From: Candidatus Defluviibacillus avedoerensis
Lineage (GTDB): Bacteria; Pseudomonadota; Gammaproteobacteria; Burkholderiales; Burkholderiaceae_C
NCBI GenBank assembly: GCA_016703665.1
Contig: JADJBS010000009.1
Location: 1 to 64,000, forward strand
DNA: 64,000 nt
Reading direction: 5' to 3'
In this document: one piece after another, positions 44,108-54,110 of the stretch
Position numbering within the stretch: the stretch's first letter is position 1
How the letters are laid out: each line of letters begins with the position of its first letter
Translations under genes and position numbers: made by a program
The notes under the pieces: generated by a model
What the model was told of the DNA's origin: nothing
The model's database searches: none
The model's input: the letters and a program-made list of their open reading frames with translations, nothing else

Positions 44108-47100
44108 GTGCGCCTTAACTCCATCAAACTCTCCGGCTTCAAGTCCTTTGCCGAGCCCACCAACTTCATGTTGCCCGGCCAACTGGTGGGCGTGGTCGGC
44201 CCCAATGGCTGCGGCAAATCCAACATCATGGATGCGGTTCGATGGGTGCTGGGTGAGTCCAAGGCGTCCGAATTGCGCGGTGAATCCATGCAGGACGTGA
44301 TTTTCAACGGTACCAATACCCGCAAGCCAGCCAGCCGTGCCAGTGTGGAGCTGGTGTTTGGCAATGACGACCACCGCGCTGGTGGCCAGTGGGCTCAGTA
44401 CCCAGAGATTGCCGTTAAGCGCGTGCTGACCCGCGACGGTACCAGCAGCTACTACATCAACAACCAGCCCGTGCGCCGACGCGATGTACAGGACGTGTTC
44501 CTGGGCACTGGATTGGGGCCACGTGCGTACGCCATCATTGGCCAGGGCACGATCAGCCGGATCATCGAATCCAAGCCTGAGGAGCTGCGCCTGTTTTTGG
44601 AGGAAGCTGCGGGTGTCTCTAAATACAAAGAGCGCCGCCGCGAAACCGAAAACCGCCTGAGCGACACCCGCGAGAACCTCACCCGTGTCGAAGACATTCT
44701 GCGTGAGCTGAACGCCAACCTCGAAAAGCTTGAAAAACAGGCTGAAGTTGCCCAGCGCTTCAACGCACTGCAGGCAGACGTCACGCTCAAACAGCAGCAG
44801 CAGTGGTTTTTGAAGCGCAGTGAAAGCGAAGCCGACCAGGCCAAAATCCAAGCCGAAGGCCTGGGCGCCTTGAACGATCTGGAATCCCGCATGGCCGATC
44901 TGCGCCGTGTCGAGGCTGATCTGGAAACTATCCGCCAGGCGCACTATGCGGCGGGTGACCAAGTCAACCAATCACAGGGCAAGCTGTACGAAGACAGTGC
45001 GGAGGTAGGCCGTCTGGAAGCCGAGATACGCTTTGTAGTGGAGAGCCGCCAGCGTGTCGAGCAACGCTTGCGCCAGCTGGCTGAGCAGACCGTCCAGTGG
45101 TCCACGCGCGAGCAAGATGCCAAGGTTGAAATTGAAACCCTGGCTGAGCAGGATTTGGGCGCCGCCGAACAGGCCGAGCTGCTGGCCGCGCAGGTTGAAG
45201 AACAAGCCAACGTGCTGCCCGACCTGGAAGACGCCTTGCGTCTGAGCCAGACCAAAGCCAACGAGCAGCGTGCGGGTGTGGTGCAAGTCCAGCAGCAAAT
45301 CCAGGTGCTGGCAGCGGATCAGCGCAACATTGAGGAACAAAGCCGCCAACTTAATCTGCGCCGGGAGCGCTTGGTCGTGGACAAAAACGCTCTGGCTGGC
45401 CCTGACGAAGCGCGTCTGCAAAGCATGCAGCAGCAGTTGGCAGAAGCGACTGAGATTGCCGCCGAGGCCGACGCCCGCCTGCATGACTTGCAGGAGCAAG
45501 TGCCCCAACTGGACGAAGACCGTCGCGCTAGGCAGCAAACCGTCAACACCGAATCGGCCCGTCACGCTGACTATGCTGCGCGCCTGGATGCGCTCAAAGC
45601 CATGCAGGAAAAGGTCAAGACTGATGGCAAGCTGCTGCCTTGGTTGGCCAAACATGGTCTGGACAGCCTGCAAGGCCTGTGGAGCCGCCTGCATGTGGAG
45701 CAGGGCTGGGAAAATGCATTGGAAGCCGCGCTGCGCGAGCGCATGGGTGCGCTGGAAGTGAGTCGCCTGGAGATGGTTCGTGGCTTTGCCGGACAAAGCA
45801 CCGCTGATGGCCCGCCGACCAAGCTGGCTTTTTACGCGCCACCGTCCAGCGCTGCAGCCATCGGCCCTGTGCATGCGCCGCCACAAACAAGGCCGCTGGT
45901 TGATTTATTGCGTTTTCACGATGCAGCTCAAAAAGCACTGTTGACGGACTGGTTGCAAGGCTGCCACACGGCCACCAACATGGATGAAGCGCTGGCCCAG
46001 CGCGACCAACTGCTGCCTGGTGAAGTGATTTACCTGGCCAGCGGACACGCTGTTTCCGCCCACAGCGTCAGCTTTTACGCCCAGGATTCAGAGCAATCTG
46101 GTCTGCTGGCCCGGGCCCAGGAAATCGAAAACCTAGAGAAACAGGTGCGTGCCCAAACCCTGATCAGTGAGGAAGCCCGTACAGCGCTGATCCGTGCCGA
46201 AGCCGCGTATTCCGATGCCTCGCAGCGCTTGGTCAGCATCCGCCGCGAAGCCACTGAAACGCAAAGCCGTGCGCATGAGCTGCAGGTAGAGACACTGCGA
46301 CTAACCCAATTGGCCGAACAAACCCGTGCCCGAAGCCAACAATTGGCGTCCGACACGGCAGAAGTTGATGCGCAACTGGACGAGTTGCAGGAACGCCGCG
46401 TTACCGCTGAAGCCCGCTTCGAAGAGCTGGACATGCAGTTGGCTGACAGCCAGGAGTGTCACGCCCAGTTTGACGATAAGGTCATTGAGGCCGAACGCAA
46501 GCTGCAAGCCTGCCGCGAGCAGCAACGCAGCCTGGAACGCCAAGCCCAGGAAGCAGTCTTTTCACAACGCAGCTTGCAGGCGCGCCAGGGTGAGTTGCAG
46601 CGTGCTATTGAAACTGCAGCACAACAGGCTCACGCCTTAGGCGAGGAAGCCCAAAGAGCCCAAGAAGAATTGGCTCGCTTGAACGACGCGGCTGCCCAAG
46701 GCGGTTTGCAGGATGCCCTGGCCCTCAAGCTGGAACGCGAGCAGGCCTTGGGTGCCAGACGCAGCGAATATGATGACCTCTCGACCAAGCTGCGCGCCAG
46801 CGACGAGCGCAGGTCTCAACTGGAGCGTGAGCTGGAGCCTCTGCGCCAGCGCATCACCGAATTCCAGCTCAAAGAACAGGCGTCTCGCCTGGGTTTTGAG
46901 CAGTACACCCAGTTGCTGACCGACGCACAGGCTGACATGGAGGCACTTGCCGCCTCTATCACCGCAGGCAATGTCCGCCTCTTTGGCATGCAGGCCGAGA
47001 TTGACCGCCTCAACCGCGAGATTGCCGCCTTGGGTGCCGTTAACTTGGCTGCCTTGGACGAGTTGACATTGGCCCGAGAACGAAAGCTGTTTCTCGATTC

Positions 47101-47647
47101 ACAGTCTGCCGATCTGGTCGAGGCCATGACCACACTGGAAGACGCTATCAAAAAGATCGATGGTGAAACCCGAGAGCTTCTGGGAGGTACCTTCAAAATC
47201 GTCAACGAGCATTTTGGCAAGATGTTCCCCGAGCTGTTCGGTGGCGGCCAGGCCCGACTCGTGATGACGGGCGACGAGATTCTGGACGCGGGTGTGCAGG
47301 TGATTGCCCAGCCACCGGGAAAAAAGAACCAGACCATCCATCTGCTGTCTGGTGGTGAAAAAGCCCTGACAGCCATTGCATTGGTGTTTGCGATTTTCAT
47401 GCTGAACCCCGCACCGTTTTGCTTGCTGGACGAGGTGGACGCACCACTGGATGACGCCAATACCGAGCGCTATGCCAAACTGGTGAGTTCCATGGCCAAA
47501 TCCACCCAGTTCCTGTTTATCAGCCACAACAAGATCGCCATGGAGATGGCACGTCAGTTAATCGGCGTGACCATGCAAGAGCAAGGTGTTTCACGCATTG
47601 TGGCTGTGGACATGGAGTCTGCAGCGTCTCTGGCTGAAGCCAGTTGA
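44108..47647 (+). CDS. smc: Chromosome segregation ATPase SMC
   Basis: An intact 1179-residue protein with a GTG start. Walker A is VGPNGCGKSNIMDAVRWVLG (about residues 30-49), followed by the R- and Q-loop region and a long coiled coil. A hinge of about 150 residues starts near residue 510 (LPWLAKHGLDSLQGLWSRLH), a second coiled coil follows, and the head closes with LLSGGEKALTAIALVFAIFM (signature) and CLLDEVDAPLDDAN (Walker B). SMC condenses and resolves the chromosome with ScpAB. It is immediately followed by zipA, 13 bases downstream. Confidence 0.97.
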   Translation: MRLNSIKLSGFKSFAEPTNFMLPGQLVGVVGPNGCGKSNIMDAVRWVLGESKASELRGESMQDVIFNGTNTRKPASRASVELVFGNDDHRAGGQWAQYPEIAVKRVLTRDGTSSYYINNQPVRRRDVQDVFLGTGLGPRAYAIIGQGTISRIIESKPEELRLFLEEAAGVSKYKERRRETENRLSDTRENLTRVEDILRELNANLEKLEKQAEVAQRFNALQADVTLKQQQQWFLKRSESEADQAKIQAEGLGALNDLESRMADLRRVEADLETIRQAHYAAGDQVNQSQGKLYEDSAEVGRLEAEIRFVVESRQRVEQRLRQLAEQTVQWSTREQDAKVEIETLAEQDLGAAEQAELLAAQVEEQANVLPDLEDALRLSQTKANEQRAGVVQVQQQIQVLAADQRNIEEQSRQLNLRRERLVVDKNALAGPDEARLQSMQQQLAEATEIAAEADARLHDLQEQVPQLDEDRRARQQTVNTESARHADYAARLDALKAMQEKVKTDGKLLPWLAKHGLDSLQGLWSRLHVEQGWENALEAALRERMGALEVSRLEMVRGFAGQSTADGPPTKLAFYAPPSSAAAIGPVHAPPQTRPLVDLLRFHDAAQKALLTDWLQGCHTATNMDEALAQRDQLLPGEVIYLASGHAVSAHSVSFYAQDSEQSGLLARAQEIENLEKQVRAQTLISEEARTALIRAEAAYSDASQRLVSIRREATETQSRAHELQVETLRLTQLAEQTRARSQQLASDTAEVDAQLDELQERRVTAEARFEELDMQLADSQECHAQFDDKVIEAERKLQACREQQRSLERQAQEAVFSQRSLQARQGELQRAIETAAQQAHALGEEAQRAQEELARLNDAAAQGGLQDALALKLEREQALGARRSEYDDLSTKLRASDERRSQLERELEPLRQRITEFQLKEQASRLGFEQYTQLLTDAQADMEALAASITAGNVRLFGMQAEIDRLNREIAALGAVNLAALDELTLARERKLFLDSQSADLVEAMTTLEDAIKKIDGETRELLGGTFKIVNEHFGKMFPELFGGGQARLVMTGDEILDAGVQVIAQPPGKKNQTIHLLSGGEKALTAIALVFAIFMLNPAPFCLLDEVDAPLDDANTERYAKLVSSMAKSTQFLFISHNKIAMEMARQLIGVTMQEQGVSRIVAVDMESAASLAEAS

Positions 47648-47660
47648 GGTATCGGCTGTC

Positions 47661-48725
47661 ATGAGTACCTTGCAAGTCAGTTTGGCCGTGGTAGGTGGAT
47701 TGGTGCTGGCCGGGGTGGTGGCGCACAGCGCCTGGTCCTCACGGAAAAATGCACCGCGCCAGGCCGACGAACCCGCTTTTTCCAACAGTGGGCTAGAGCC
47801 GCGGATGCCTGCGATGGACCCTTTGTTCGACGCGGGTGCCGCCACAGACAGCAAGGCGGCCCTGGAGTTGCCCAGCGCCTTGCCTTTGCCTGTTGCCGAC
47901 AAACGCCTTGGGCTGGACGCCCTGGTCGATGCGCTGTGCCCAATCCGTCTGGAGCATGCCATTTATGGCGAAGCCGCCATTCAGTCCCTGCCACCGACCC
48001 GTCGAGCTGGTAGCAAGCCTTTTGCCATTGAAGGCCTGAACGCCGACACCCAGGTCTGGGAGCGCGCCCAGCCCGGCCAACGCTACAGCGCCTTTCAGGC
48101 TGGTGTGCAACTTGCCAACCGGACAGGCCCCCTCAACGAAATTGAGTTTTCCGAGTTTGTCGTCAAAGCACAGGGTTTTGCCGATGCCATCAATGGAGCC
48201 CCCGAGTTTCCAGAAATGCTGGACGCTGTGGCCCATGCACGTGAATTGGACCAATTTGCTGGCGAGAATGACGCCCACCTGTGCTTTACCTTGCGCGCGC
48301 AAAGCGCCGCATGGAGTACGGGCTATATCCACCAAAATGCTGCCCGGATGGGCTTTGTCCCGGGCGCTATCCCGGGGCGCATGGTGTTGCCCTCTGCCAC
48401 ACCGGGGATGCCTCATGTGCTGAGTCTGGTGTTTGATACCCAGGCTGCTCTGGCCGAGGACATGACCCAGTCGGCAGTGCGGGAGTTTTCATTGAACCTG
48501 GAGGTTCCGCATGTTGACCGCGGTGAGCGTCCGTTCGTGCAACTGCGTGAAACATCCATTGCACTTGCCGCCGCCATGGACGGCATGATCACAGACGACC
48601 AAGGTCAGTTTGTGTCCCGTGATTCGATGGATCACATAGGTGCAGAGCTTGAGAAGCTTTACGATGTGCTGGATGCCCGCGAGTTCTCTGCTGGTTCTCC
48701 GCTGGCGAGACGGCTTTTTAATTGA
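47661..48725 (+). CDS. zipA: Cell division protein ZipA-like
   Basis: A 354-residue protein with an N-terminal membrane anchor (LQVSLAVVGGLVLAGVVAHS), a short proline/alanine-rich linker and a C-terminal FtsZ-binding-like domain ending FVSRDSMDHIGAELEKLYDV. It would tether FtsZ to the inner membrane. The ATG at 47661 lies just after smc; the longer frame from 47586 overlaps smc and is rejected. In relatives zipA is usually followed directly by ligA; here three genes separate them. Confidence 0.8.
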   Translation: MSTLQVSLAVVGGLVLAGVVAHSAWSSRKNAPRQADEPAFSNSGLEPRMPAMDPLFDAGAATDSKAALELPSALPLPVADKRLGLDALVDALCPIRLEHAIYGEAAIQSLPPTRRAGSKPFAIEGLNADTQVWERAQPGQRYSAFQAGVQLANRTGPLNEIEFSEFVVKAQGFADAINGAPEFPEMLDAVAHARELDQFAGENDAHLCFTLRAQSAAWSTGYIHQNAARMGFVPGAIPGRMVLPSATPGMPHVLSLVFDTQAALAEDMTQSAVREFSLNLEVPHVDRGERPFVQLRETSIALAAAMDGMITDDQGQFVSRDSMDHIGAELEKLYDVLDAREFSAGSPLARRLFN

Positions 48726-48748
48726 TGTGCCCCACTCAAGCAACCCCC

Positions 48749-49150
48749 ATGACCGCTTCAAGACAACTCCGCTCTCTGCTTGTGCTCCTGTTCCTGGCAT
48801 TGTTCGCCACCTTCAGCATGCACGCTGCCCCCCCGCCTTTTGTGCAACTCGAGGACGCCCGCAATGCACTCGAAAAGTCGTCTATGGTGGTGATCGACAT
48901 CCGAGAACCCAGCGAAACCGCCACCGGTGTAGCCAGAGGCGCAAAACTGATCCCCATGAGCCAGCTTGGCAAGCGACTGGGCGAGTTGCCTGCGCCAGGC
49001 AAGGAGCCGTTTTTGCTGATTTGCAACACCCAAAACCGCTCCTCCAGGGTGGCTGAGCAACTCATCGCCGCAGGCTATACCAACGTGAAGTATGTACAAA
49101 GCGGCATGAGCCAGTGGTCCTCACGCGGTTGGCCCATGGTCAAGCCCTGA
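48749..49150 (+). CDS. Exported single-domain rhodanese
   Basis: A 133-residue protein. The N-terminal LRSLLVLLFLALFATFSMHA is a signal peptide with cleavage near AA-P. The rhodanese domain has VVIDIREPSETATGVARGA and the active-site loop LLICNTQNRSSRVAEQLIAA, where the cysteine precedes a six-residue loop. It would transfer sulfur in the periplasm. The start at 48749 was chosen because the earlier ATG at 48722 overlaps the zipA stop. Confidence 0.85.
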   Translation: MTASRQLRSLLVLLFLALFATFSMHAAPPPFVQLEDARNALEKSSMVVIDIREPSETATGVARGAKLIPMSQLGKRLGELPAPGKEPFLLICNTQNRSSRVAEQLIAAGYTNVKYVQSGMSQWSSRGWPMVKP

Positions 49151-49205
49151 GCCGCTTGCAGTGGCAGGCGCGCAGGTCAAGCGGCTGGCATAGTCCAACC
49201 TGAGC

Positions 49206-50381
49206 ATGTCACCCCAAATCACCACCTTGCGACTGATCAGCCTCGCAGGCTTTGCCAGCATGGCGTCGATGCGGGTGTGCGATTCGTTTCTGGTTGCTCT
49301 GGCCGTGGAGTTTCAGGTCAGTACGGGCGACGCATCAAGTGTCATATCGGCCTTTGCCATTGCATACGGCCTGATGCAACTCGTGTACGGCCCACTCGCT
49401 GACCGGGTGGGCAAAGTTCGCGTGATCTTGTTTGCAACGATCGGTTGCGCTGTCTTCAGCGTGCTGACGGCGTTGGCGCCAAGCTTGAACTTGCTGGTCA
49501 TCGCGCGCGCAGGCCTGGGGGCTTTGGCGGCAGGCATCATTCCCTTGTCACTGGCATGGATTGGTGACCAAGTCAGCTACGACAAGCGCCAGGAGACGCT
49601 GGCCAAGCTGACCGCCGCGACCGTCTCGGGCATGATGGTGGGGCAATGGTTAGGCGGCTTGGCAGCCGAAACCATCGGTTGGCGCTTTGCATTGGGGGGC
49701 TTGTCGGTGGTATTTGCTACAGCCGCCATTTGGCTGTTTCGCCGTCCCGATGCGTCTGTCCCTGCGGTCGTGCCATCAGACTCTTCTGGTCAGGGCATTC
49801 TGACGAGGCAATTTGGGACATCATTTCAATTGCTGGCGAGTGCCAAGGTACGCGGCTTGTTGCTCATCACTGTTCTCCATGGTGCCCTTAGTTTTGGCAC
49901 GCTGGCGTTCGTTCCCAGCCGCTTGATTGAAGGCTTTGGCTTCTCCGTGTCTACCGCTGGCGCCATCATGGTGTTGTACGGCATGGGTGGCCTAGCCTAC
50001 AGCCAGTTGGCGCGACGGCTCGTGGCTGCTTTGGGGGAGCAGGGACTTTGCCTCGTGGGTGCCAGCTTGCTGGCGGCGGCGATGTTGACACTGGCGTGGG
50101 CCAGTCAGCCCTGGCTGGCCGTTTTGGCTTGCCCAGTGGGTGGCGTCGGCTTTTATATGCTCCATGGCACACTCCAGACACGCGCGACCCAGATGGCCCC
50201 GCAGGCGCGGGCAACAGCGGTCAGCCTGTTTGCCTGTCTGCTGTTTTTTGGACAATCGATCGGTGTCTGGTCGATGGGCAAGGGTGTTGACCAAGGCGCG
50301 TTTGCACTCTGCCTAAGCGCCGCTGCCTTTGGGGTGCTGATCATTGGCATGCTGGTTGCCAGCCAGACACAGAAACATTGA
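49206..50381 (+). CDS. MFS transporter
   Basis: An intact 391-residue protein with twelve hydrophobic segments. The MFS motif after helix two is GPLADRVGKVRVILFATIGC, and a second related motif is YSQLARRLVAALGEQGLCLV. The overall pattern is that of drug/proton antiporters (DHA1-like) or of sugar-efflux carriers. The substrate cannot be told from sequence. It is followed closely by the enoyl-CoA hydratase gene. Confidence 0.85.
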   Translation: MSPQITTLRLISLAGFASMASMRVCDSFLVALAVEFQVSTGDASSVISAFAIAYGLMQLVYGPLADRVGKVRVILFATIGCAVFSVLTALAPSLNLLVIARAGLGALAAGIIPLSLAWIGDQVSYDKRQETLAKLTAATVSGMMVGQWLGGLAAETIGWRFALGGLSVVFATAAIWLFRRPDASVPAVVPSDSSGQGILTRQFGTSFQLLASAKVRGLLLITVLHGALSFGTLAFVPSRLIEGFGFSVSTAGAIMVLYGMGGLAYSQLARRLVAALGEQGLCLVGASLLAAAMLTLAWASQPWLAVLACPVGGVGFYMLHGTLQTRATQMAPQARATAVSLFACLLFFGQSIGVWSMGKGVDQGAFALCLSAAAFGVLIIGMLVASQTQKH

Positions 50382-50408
50382 CTTCACAACCTCAACCGGA
50401 GACAACAG

Positions 50409-51233
50409 ATGAGCCGCACCATTGACTACAGCCGCTACCAAACCCTTGCGATCACCCGCCGCGGGGTAAACAACAGCATTTTGGACATTCAGATGAAGGC
50501 GGGTGGCCCCGGCGGCAACGGCAAACTGCCGACTGCCGGACACGAAGGCCACTGGGAGCTAGCCGAAATCTGGCGCGACGTGGGCGCCGACGATACGGTG
50601 CGATGCGCCGTGCTGCGCGGGGAGGGGCTGGGCTTTTCTGGCGGTGGTGACCTGAAGCTGGTGCAAGACATGGCACAGGACTTTGAGGTCCGCAGCCGGG
50701 TCTGGAAGGAAGCACGCGACCTGGTCTACAACGTGATCAACTGCGACAAACCCATCGTTTCGGCCATGCATGGCCCGGCAGTTGGAGCTGGTCTGGTGGC
50801 AGGCTTGCTGGCAGACATCTCCATCGCCACCAAGACCGCCAAAATCGTCGATGGGCACACCAAGCTGGGTGTAGCCGCCGGTGACCATGCTGCCATCGTC
50901 TGGCCACTGCTGTGCGGCATGGCCAAGGCCAAGTATTACCTGATGCTTTGCGAAGCCGTGAGTGGCGAAGAAGCTGAGCGAATTGGCTTGGTGTCGCTGG
51001 CGGTTGACGATGACCAACTCCTGCCCAAGGCCTACGAGGTGGCAGATCGCTTGGCCGCTGGCAGCCAGAGCGCCATCCGCTGGACCAAGTATTCCCTCAA
51101 CAACTGGCTGCGTCAGGCGGGTCCGAGTTTTGATACTTCGCTGGCGCTGGAGTTCATGGGCTTTGCCGGGCCTGATGTGCGAGAAGGCGTAGCGGCTTTG
51201 CGCGAACGCCGTGCACCGAAGTTTGACAAGTAA
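50409..51233 (+). CDS. Enoyl-CoA hydratase/isomerase family protein
   Basis: An intact 274-residue crotonase-fold protein. The oxyanion-hole blocks are GEGLGFSGGGDLKLV and KPIVSAMHGPAVGAGLVAGL. The usual glutamates of a hydratase are not both evident: the position after the second block reads DISIAT, and HTKLGVAAGDHAAIVWPLLC follows. It may therefore act as an isomerase, hydrolase or decarboxylase. A GGAGA ribosome binding site precedes the ATG. Confidence 0.8.
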   Translation: MSRTIDYSRYQTLAITRRGVNNSILDIQMKAGGPGGNGKLPTAGHEGHWELAEIWRDVGADDTVRCAVLRGEGLGFSGGGDLKLVQDMAQDFEVRSRVWKEARDLVYNVINCDKPIVSAMHGPAVGAGLVAGLLADISIATKTAKIVDGHTKLGVAAGDHAAIVWPLLCGMAKAKYYLMLCEAVSGEEAERIGLVSLAVDDDQLLPKAYEVADRLAAGSQSAIRWTKYSLNNWLRQAGPSFDTSLALEFMGFAGPDVREGVAALRERRAPKFDK

Positions 51234-51259
51234 GAACGGCCTTTTGGCAATACGAGTCT

Positions 51260-53404
51260 ATGGATTTAGCTATAAAAATAGAAGCAATTAGAACGCAATT
51301 GCACGAGCATGCACATCGTTATTACGTGCTGGACGAGCCGCAAATTCCCGATGCAGAGTACGACAAGCTGTTCCAGGAACTGCAGGCGCTGGAGGCCGCG
51401 CACCCTGAACTGCAAACGCCGGATTCTCCTACCCAGCGCGTCGGCGGCAAACCGCTGGACGCGTTTGCCAGCGTGCGGCATGCAGTGCCCATGCTGAGCA
51501 TTCGTACCGAAACCGATACCGAGGCCACGGGCGCCCAAGCCTTTGACGCCCGTGTGCGCAAAGAGTTGGGCCTGCTTGAGTTGGAGCCACCGGTCGAGTA
51601 CGTCGCCGAACTCAAGTTCGACGGCCTGGCGATGAACCTGCGCTACGAGGCCGGCGTGCTGGTGCAGGCGGCCACGCGCGGCGACGGCGAAACGGGCGAG
51701 GACGTGACCCAGAACATCCGCACAGTCGGGCAAATCCCGCTGAGACTTGTTTCCCCCGCGCTTGGCACTGGCGTGTCCTCGCTGCCCCCCGAAGGGGCGC
51801 GTTTCGCCTTGGGGGGGGGCAGCGGCGTAACCTCTCTGGCGGTACCACCCATACTCGAAGTTCGTGGTGAGGTCTACATGCGCCGCGATGACTTTGAGGC
51901 GCTCAACGACAAGCAGCGCGCCAAGATCGCCGCAGGCGCGAAAGGTGAAAAAACCTTTGTCAACCCACGCAATGCGGCAGCGGGCGCGGTCCGCCAGCTT
52001 GACCCCAACATCGCAGCCCAGCGCCCCTTGAGCTTTTTTGCCTACGGGTTGGGCGAAGTCACGCCCGCAGAGCAGGGCGGGCCAAACTTTGACAGCCATT
52101 ACGCCATGCTGCAAACCTTGAAATCATGGGGATTTCCGGTCTCTGGGCATACCTGTATTGCCACAGGCGCTCCTGATTTAGTAGCATTTCATCAGCGCAT
52201 GGGGGCCGAGCGGGACAGCCTGCCCTTTGACATTGACGGCGTCGTCTACAAGGTCAACCCCATTGCGCTGCAGCGCCAATTGGGTTTTGTCACCCGTGAG
52301 CCTCGCTGGGCGGTGGCACACAAATACCCGGCGCAAGAGCAATTAACGACCGTGCAGGCAATTGAGGTGCAAGTGGGCCGTACCGGCAAGCTCACGCCTG
52401 TGGCCAAACTGGCGCCCGTGTTTGTGGGCGGCGTCACCGTCACCAATGCCACCCTGCACAACGAGGACGAAGCGCGTCGAAAAGACGTTCGTGTGGGCGA
52501 TACCGTGATCGTGCGCCGCGCCGGCGACGTGATTCCCGAAGTGGTGAGCGTGCTGGCCGACAAACGTGTGGAAGGTGCCGAGCAGTTCACCATGCCCCGG
52601 CATTGCCCGGTCTGCGACAGCGCAGCGGTGCGGGAAGAGGGCGAGGCTGACTACCGCTGCACCGGGGGGCTGTTCTGCAGCGCCCAGCGCAAACAAGCCA
52701 TCTTGCATTACGCCCAGCGCCGGGCAGTAGAGGTGGATGGCCTGGGTGACAAACTGGTCGAGCAACTCGTCGATGCCCAAGTCATCAAGACCCTGCCAGA
52801 CCTGTACCGACTGGGCCTGATGGCACTCGCCAATCTGGACCGCATGGCTGAAAAGTCTGCCGACAACCTGCTCCAGGCCTTGGAGAAATCCAAACAGACC
52901 ACACTGCCGCGCTTTCTGTTTGGCCTGGGCATCCGCCATGTGGGCGAGGCTACCGCCAAAGCACTGGCAAGCCATTTTGGCAAGCTGGACAATGTAATAG
53001 AAGCAAGTGTTGAGAAATTACTTGAAGTTTCCGATGTGGGCCCCATCGTGGCATTGAGCATTCGTACCTTCTTTGATCAAGCCCATAACCGCGAAGTGGT
53101 CGAGCAACTCCGGGCCTGTGGTGTGACTTGGGCAGAGGGTGAGCCTGCAACCCAGGCCCCCAAGCCGCTGGCAGGCAAAACCTTTGTGCTGACCGGCACT
53201 TTCCCCAACCTCAGCCGCGACCAGGCCAAAGACATGCTGGAGGCCGCAGGCGCCAAGGTGGCGGGTTCGGTCAGCAAGAAGACCGACTTTGTGGTGGCAG
53301 GAGCTGAGGCTGGCAGCAAGCTGGAAAAAGCCCAGACCTTGGGCATTGTCTTGCTGGACGAAGCCGCCATGCTGGCCATGTTACCAACCCAGGAGAGCTT
53401 ATGA
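51260..53404 (+). CDS. ligA: NAD+-dependent DNA ligase
   Basis: An intact 714-residue ligase. The Ia domain contains YYVLDEPQIPDAEYDKLFQE; the adenylation lysine is K119 in ELKFDGLAM; the zinc finger is CPVCDSAAVREEGEADYRC with FC; HhH repeats and a C-terminal BRCT domain (LAGKTFVLTGTFPNLSRDQA) follow. Residues about 163-196 are extra compared with E. coli LigA and are encoded by a palindromic G/C repeat. The ligase joins Okazaki fragments and is essential. Its stop overlaps the def start by four bases (ATGA). Confidence 0.97.
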   Translation: MDLAIKIEAIRTQLHEHAHRYYVLDEPQIPDAEYDKLFQELQALEAAHPELQTPDSPTQRVGGKPLDAFASVRHAVPMLSIRTETDTEATGAQAFDARVRKELGLLELEPPVEYVAELKFDGLAMNLRYEAGVLVQAATRGDGETGEDVTQNIRTVGQIPLRLVSPALGTGVSSLPPEGARFALGGGSGVTSLAVPPILEVRGEVYMRRDDFEALNDKQRAKIAAGAKGEKTFVNPRNAAAGAVRQLDPNIAAQRPLSFFAYGLGEVTPAEQGGPNFDSHYAMLQTLKSWGFPVSGHTCIATGAPDLVAFHQRMGAERDSLPFDIDGVVYKVNPIALQRQLGFVTREPRWAVAHKYPAQEQLTTVQAIEVQVGRTGKLTPVAKLAPVFVGGVTVTNATLHNEDEARRKDVRVGDTVIVRRAGDVIPEVVSVLADKRVEGAEQFTMPRHCPVCDSAAVREEGEADYRCTGGLFCSAQRKQAILHYAQRRAVEVDGLGDKLVEQLVDAQVIKTLPDLYRLGLMALANLDRMAEKSADNLLQALEKSKQTTLPRFLFGLGIRHVGEATAKALASHFGKLDNVIEASVEKLLEVSDVGPIVALSIRTFFDQAHNREVVEQLRACGVTWAEGEPATQAPKPLAGKTFVLTGTFPNLSRDQAKDMLEAAGAKVAGSVSKKTDFVVAGAEAGSKLEKAQTLGIVLLDEAAMLAMLPTQESL
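51781..51822. repeat. Palindromic G/C repeat inside ligA
   Basis: GCTGCCCCCCGAAGG and an inverse CCTTGGGGGGGGGCAGC arm surround a short loop. The shape and sequence are like the REP-type palindromes scattered between genes of Comamonadaceae, as far as I recall. Here it lies in frame within the adenylation domain of ligA and adds about 30 residues. Confidence 0.6.
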
Positions 53405-53940
53405 CCGTCAGAAACATCCTCAAAATGGGCGACCATCGGCTGCTGCGCGTTGCCTCGCCGGTCACGCAATTTGACACGGACGAGCTGCATCTCCTGGTGC
53501 ATGACATGATTGACACCATGATGGCCGTCAACGGCGCGGGACTGGCGGCGCCACAGATCGGCGTGGACTTGCAGTTGGTGATTTTTGGCACGGACCAACC
53601 CAGCGTCCGCTACCCCGATGCACCACCTGTCCCACGCACCGTGCTGTGCAACCCGGTCATCGAGCCCTTGTCAGGCGAGGAGGTTTCAGATTGGGAGGGC
53701 TGCCTGTCCGTACCTGGATTGCGCGGGATGGTACCCCGCTGGGCACGCGTCAGGTACACGGGCTTTGATCCATTCGGGGACCCTATTGACAGGACTGTGG
53801 ACGGCTTTCACGCACGCGTGGTTCAACACGAATGTGACCACTTGGTCGGTAAGCTGTACCCCATGCGCGTGCGAGACTTCACACAGTTTGGGTACCTGTC
53901 CGAGCTATTTCCTGAACTGGCTCCCGAGTCCGACGACTGA
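53401..53940 (+). CDS. def: Peptide deformylase
   Basis: An intact 179-residue enzyme with all three metal-site motifs: GAGLAAPQIG, EGCLSVPGLRG and VQHECDHLVG. It removes the formyl group from new proteins. Its start overlaps the ligA stop, so the two are cotranslated. Its length is typical of type 1B enzymes. Confidence 0.95.
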   Translation: MTVRNILKMGDHRLLRVASPVTQFDTDELHLLVHDMIDTMMAVNGAGLAAPQIGVDLQLVIFGTDQPSVRYPDAPPVPRTVLCNPVIEPLSGEEVSDWEGCLSVPGLRGMVPRWARVRYTGFDPFGDPIDRTVDGFHARVVQHECDHLVGKLYPMRVRDFTQFGYLSELFPELAPESDD

Positions 53941-54110
53941 ATTCGCCTGGGGAGCGGCGTCATTCGCGCTTCCCCTGATCCAGGTCAATCGGTTTGACCT
54001 GCCTGTGCCGCATACCCCGCCTACACTTGCCAGCAGGCGCAAGTCTTGCTTCACTTTTCCGGTGTCGGCAGGCTTCTTGCAGACAGCCATTGCATTTGTG
54101 AGGATTGCGT

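Noticed and set aside
44096..46434. Long minus-strand frames of 200-300 codons inside smc
   Set aside because: These are shadows of the high-GC smc gene; the plus-strand product is a complete SMC with all motifs.
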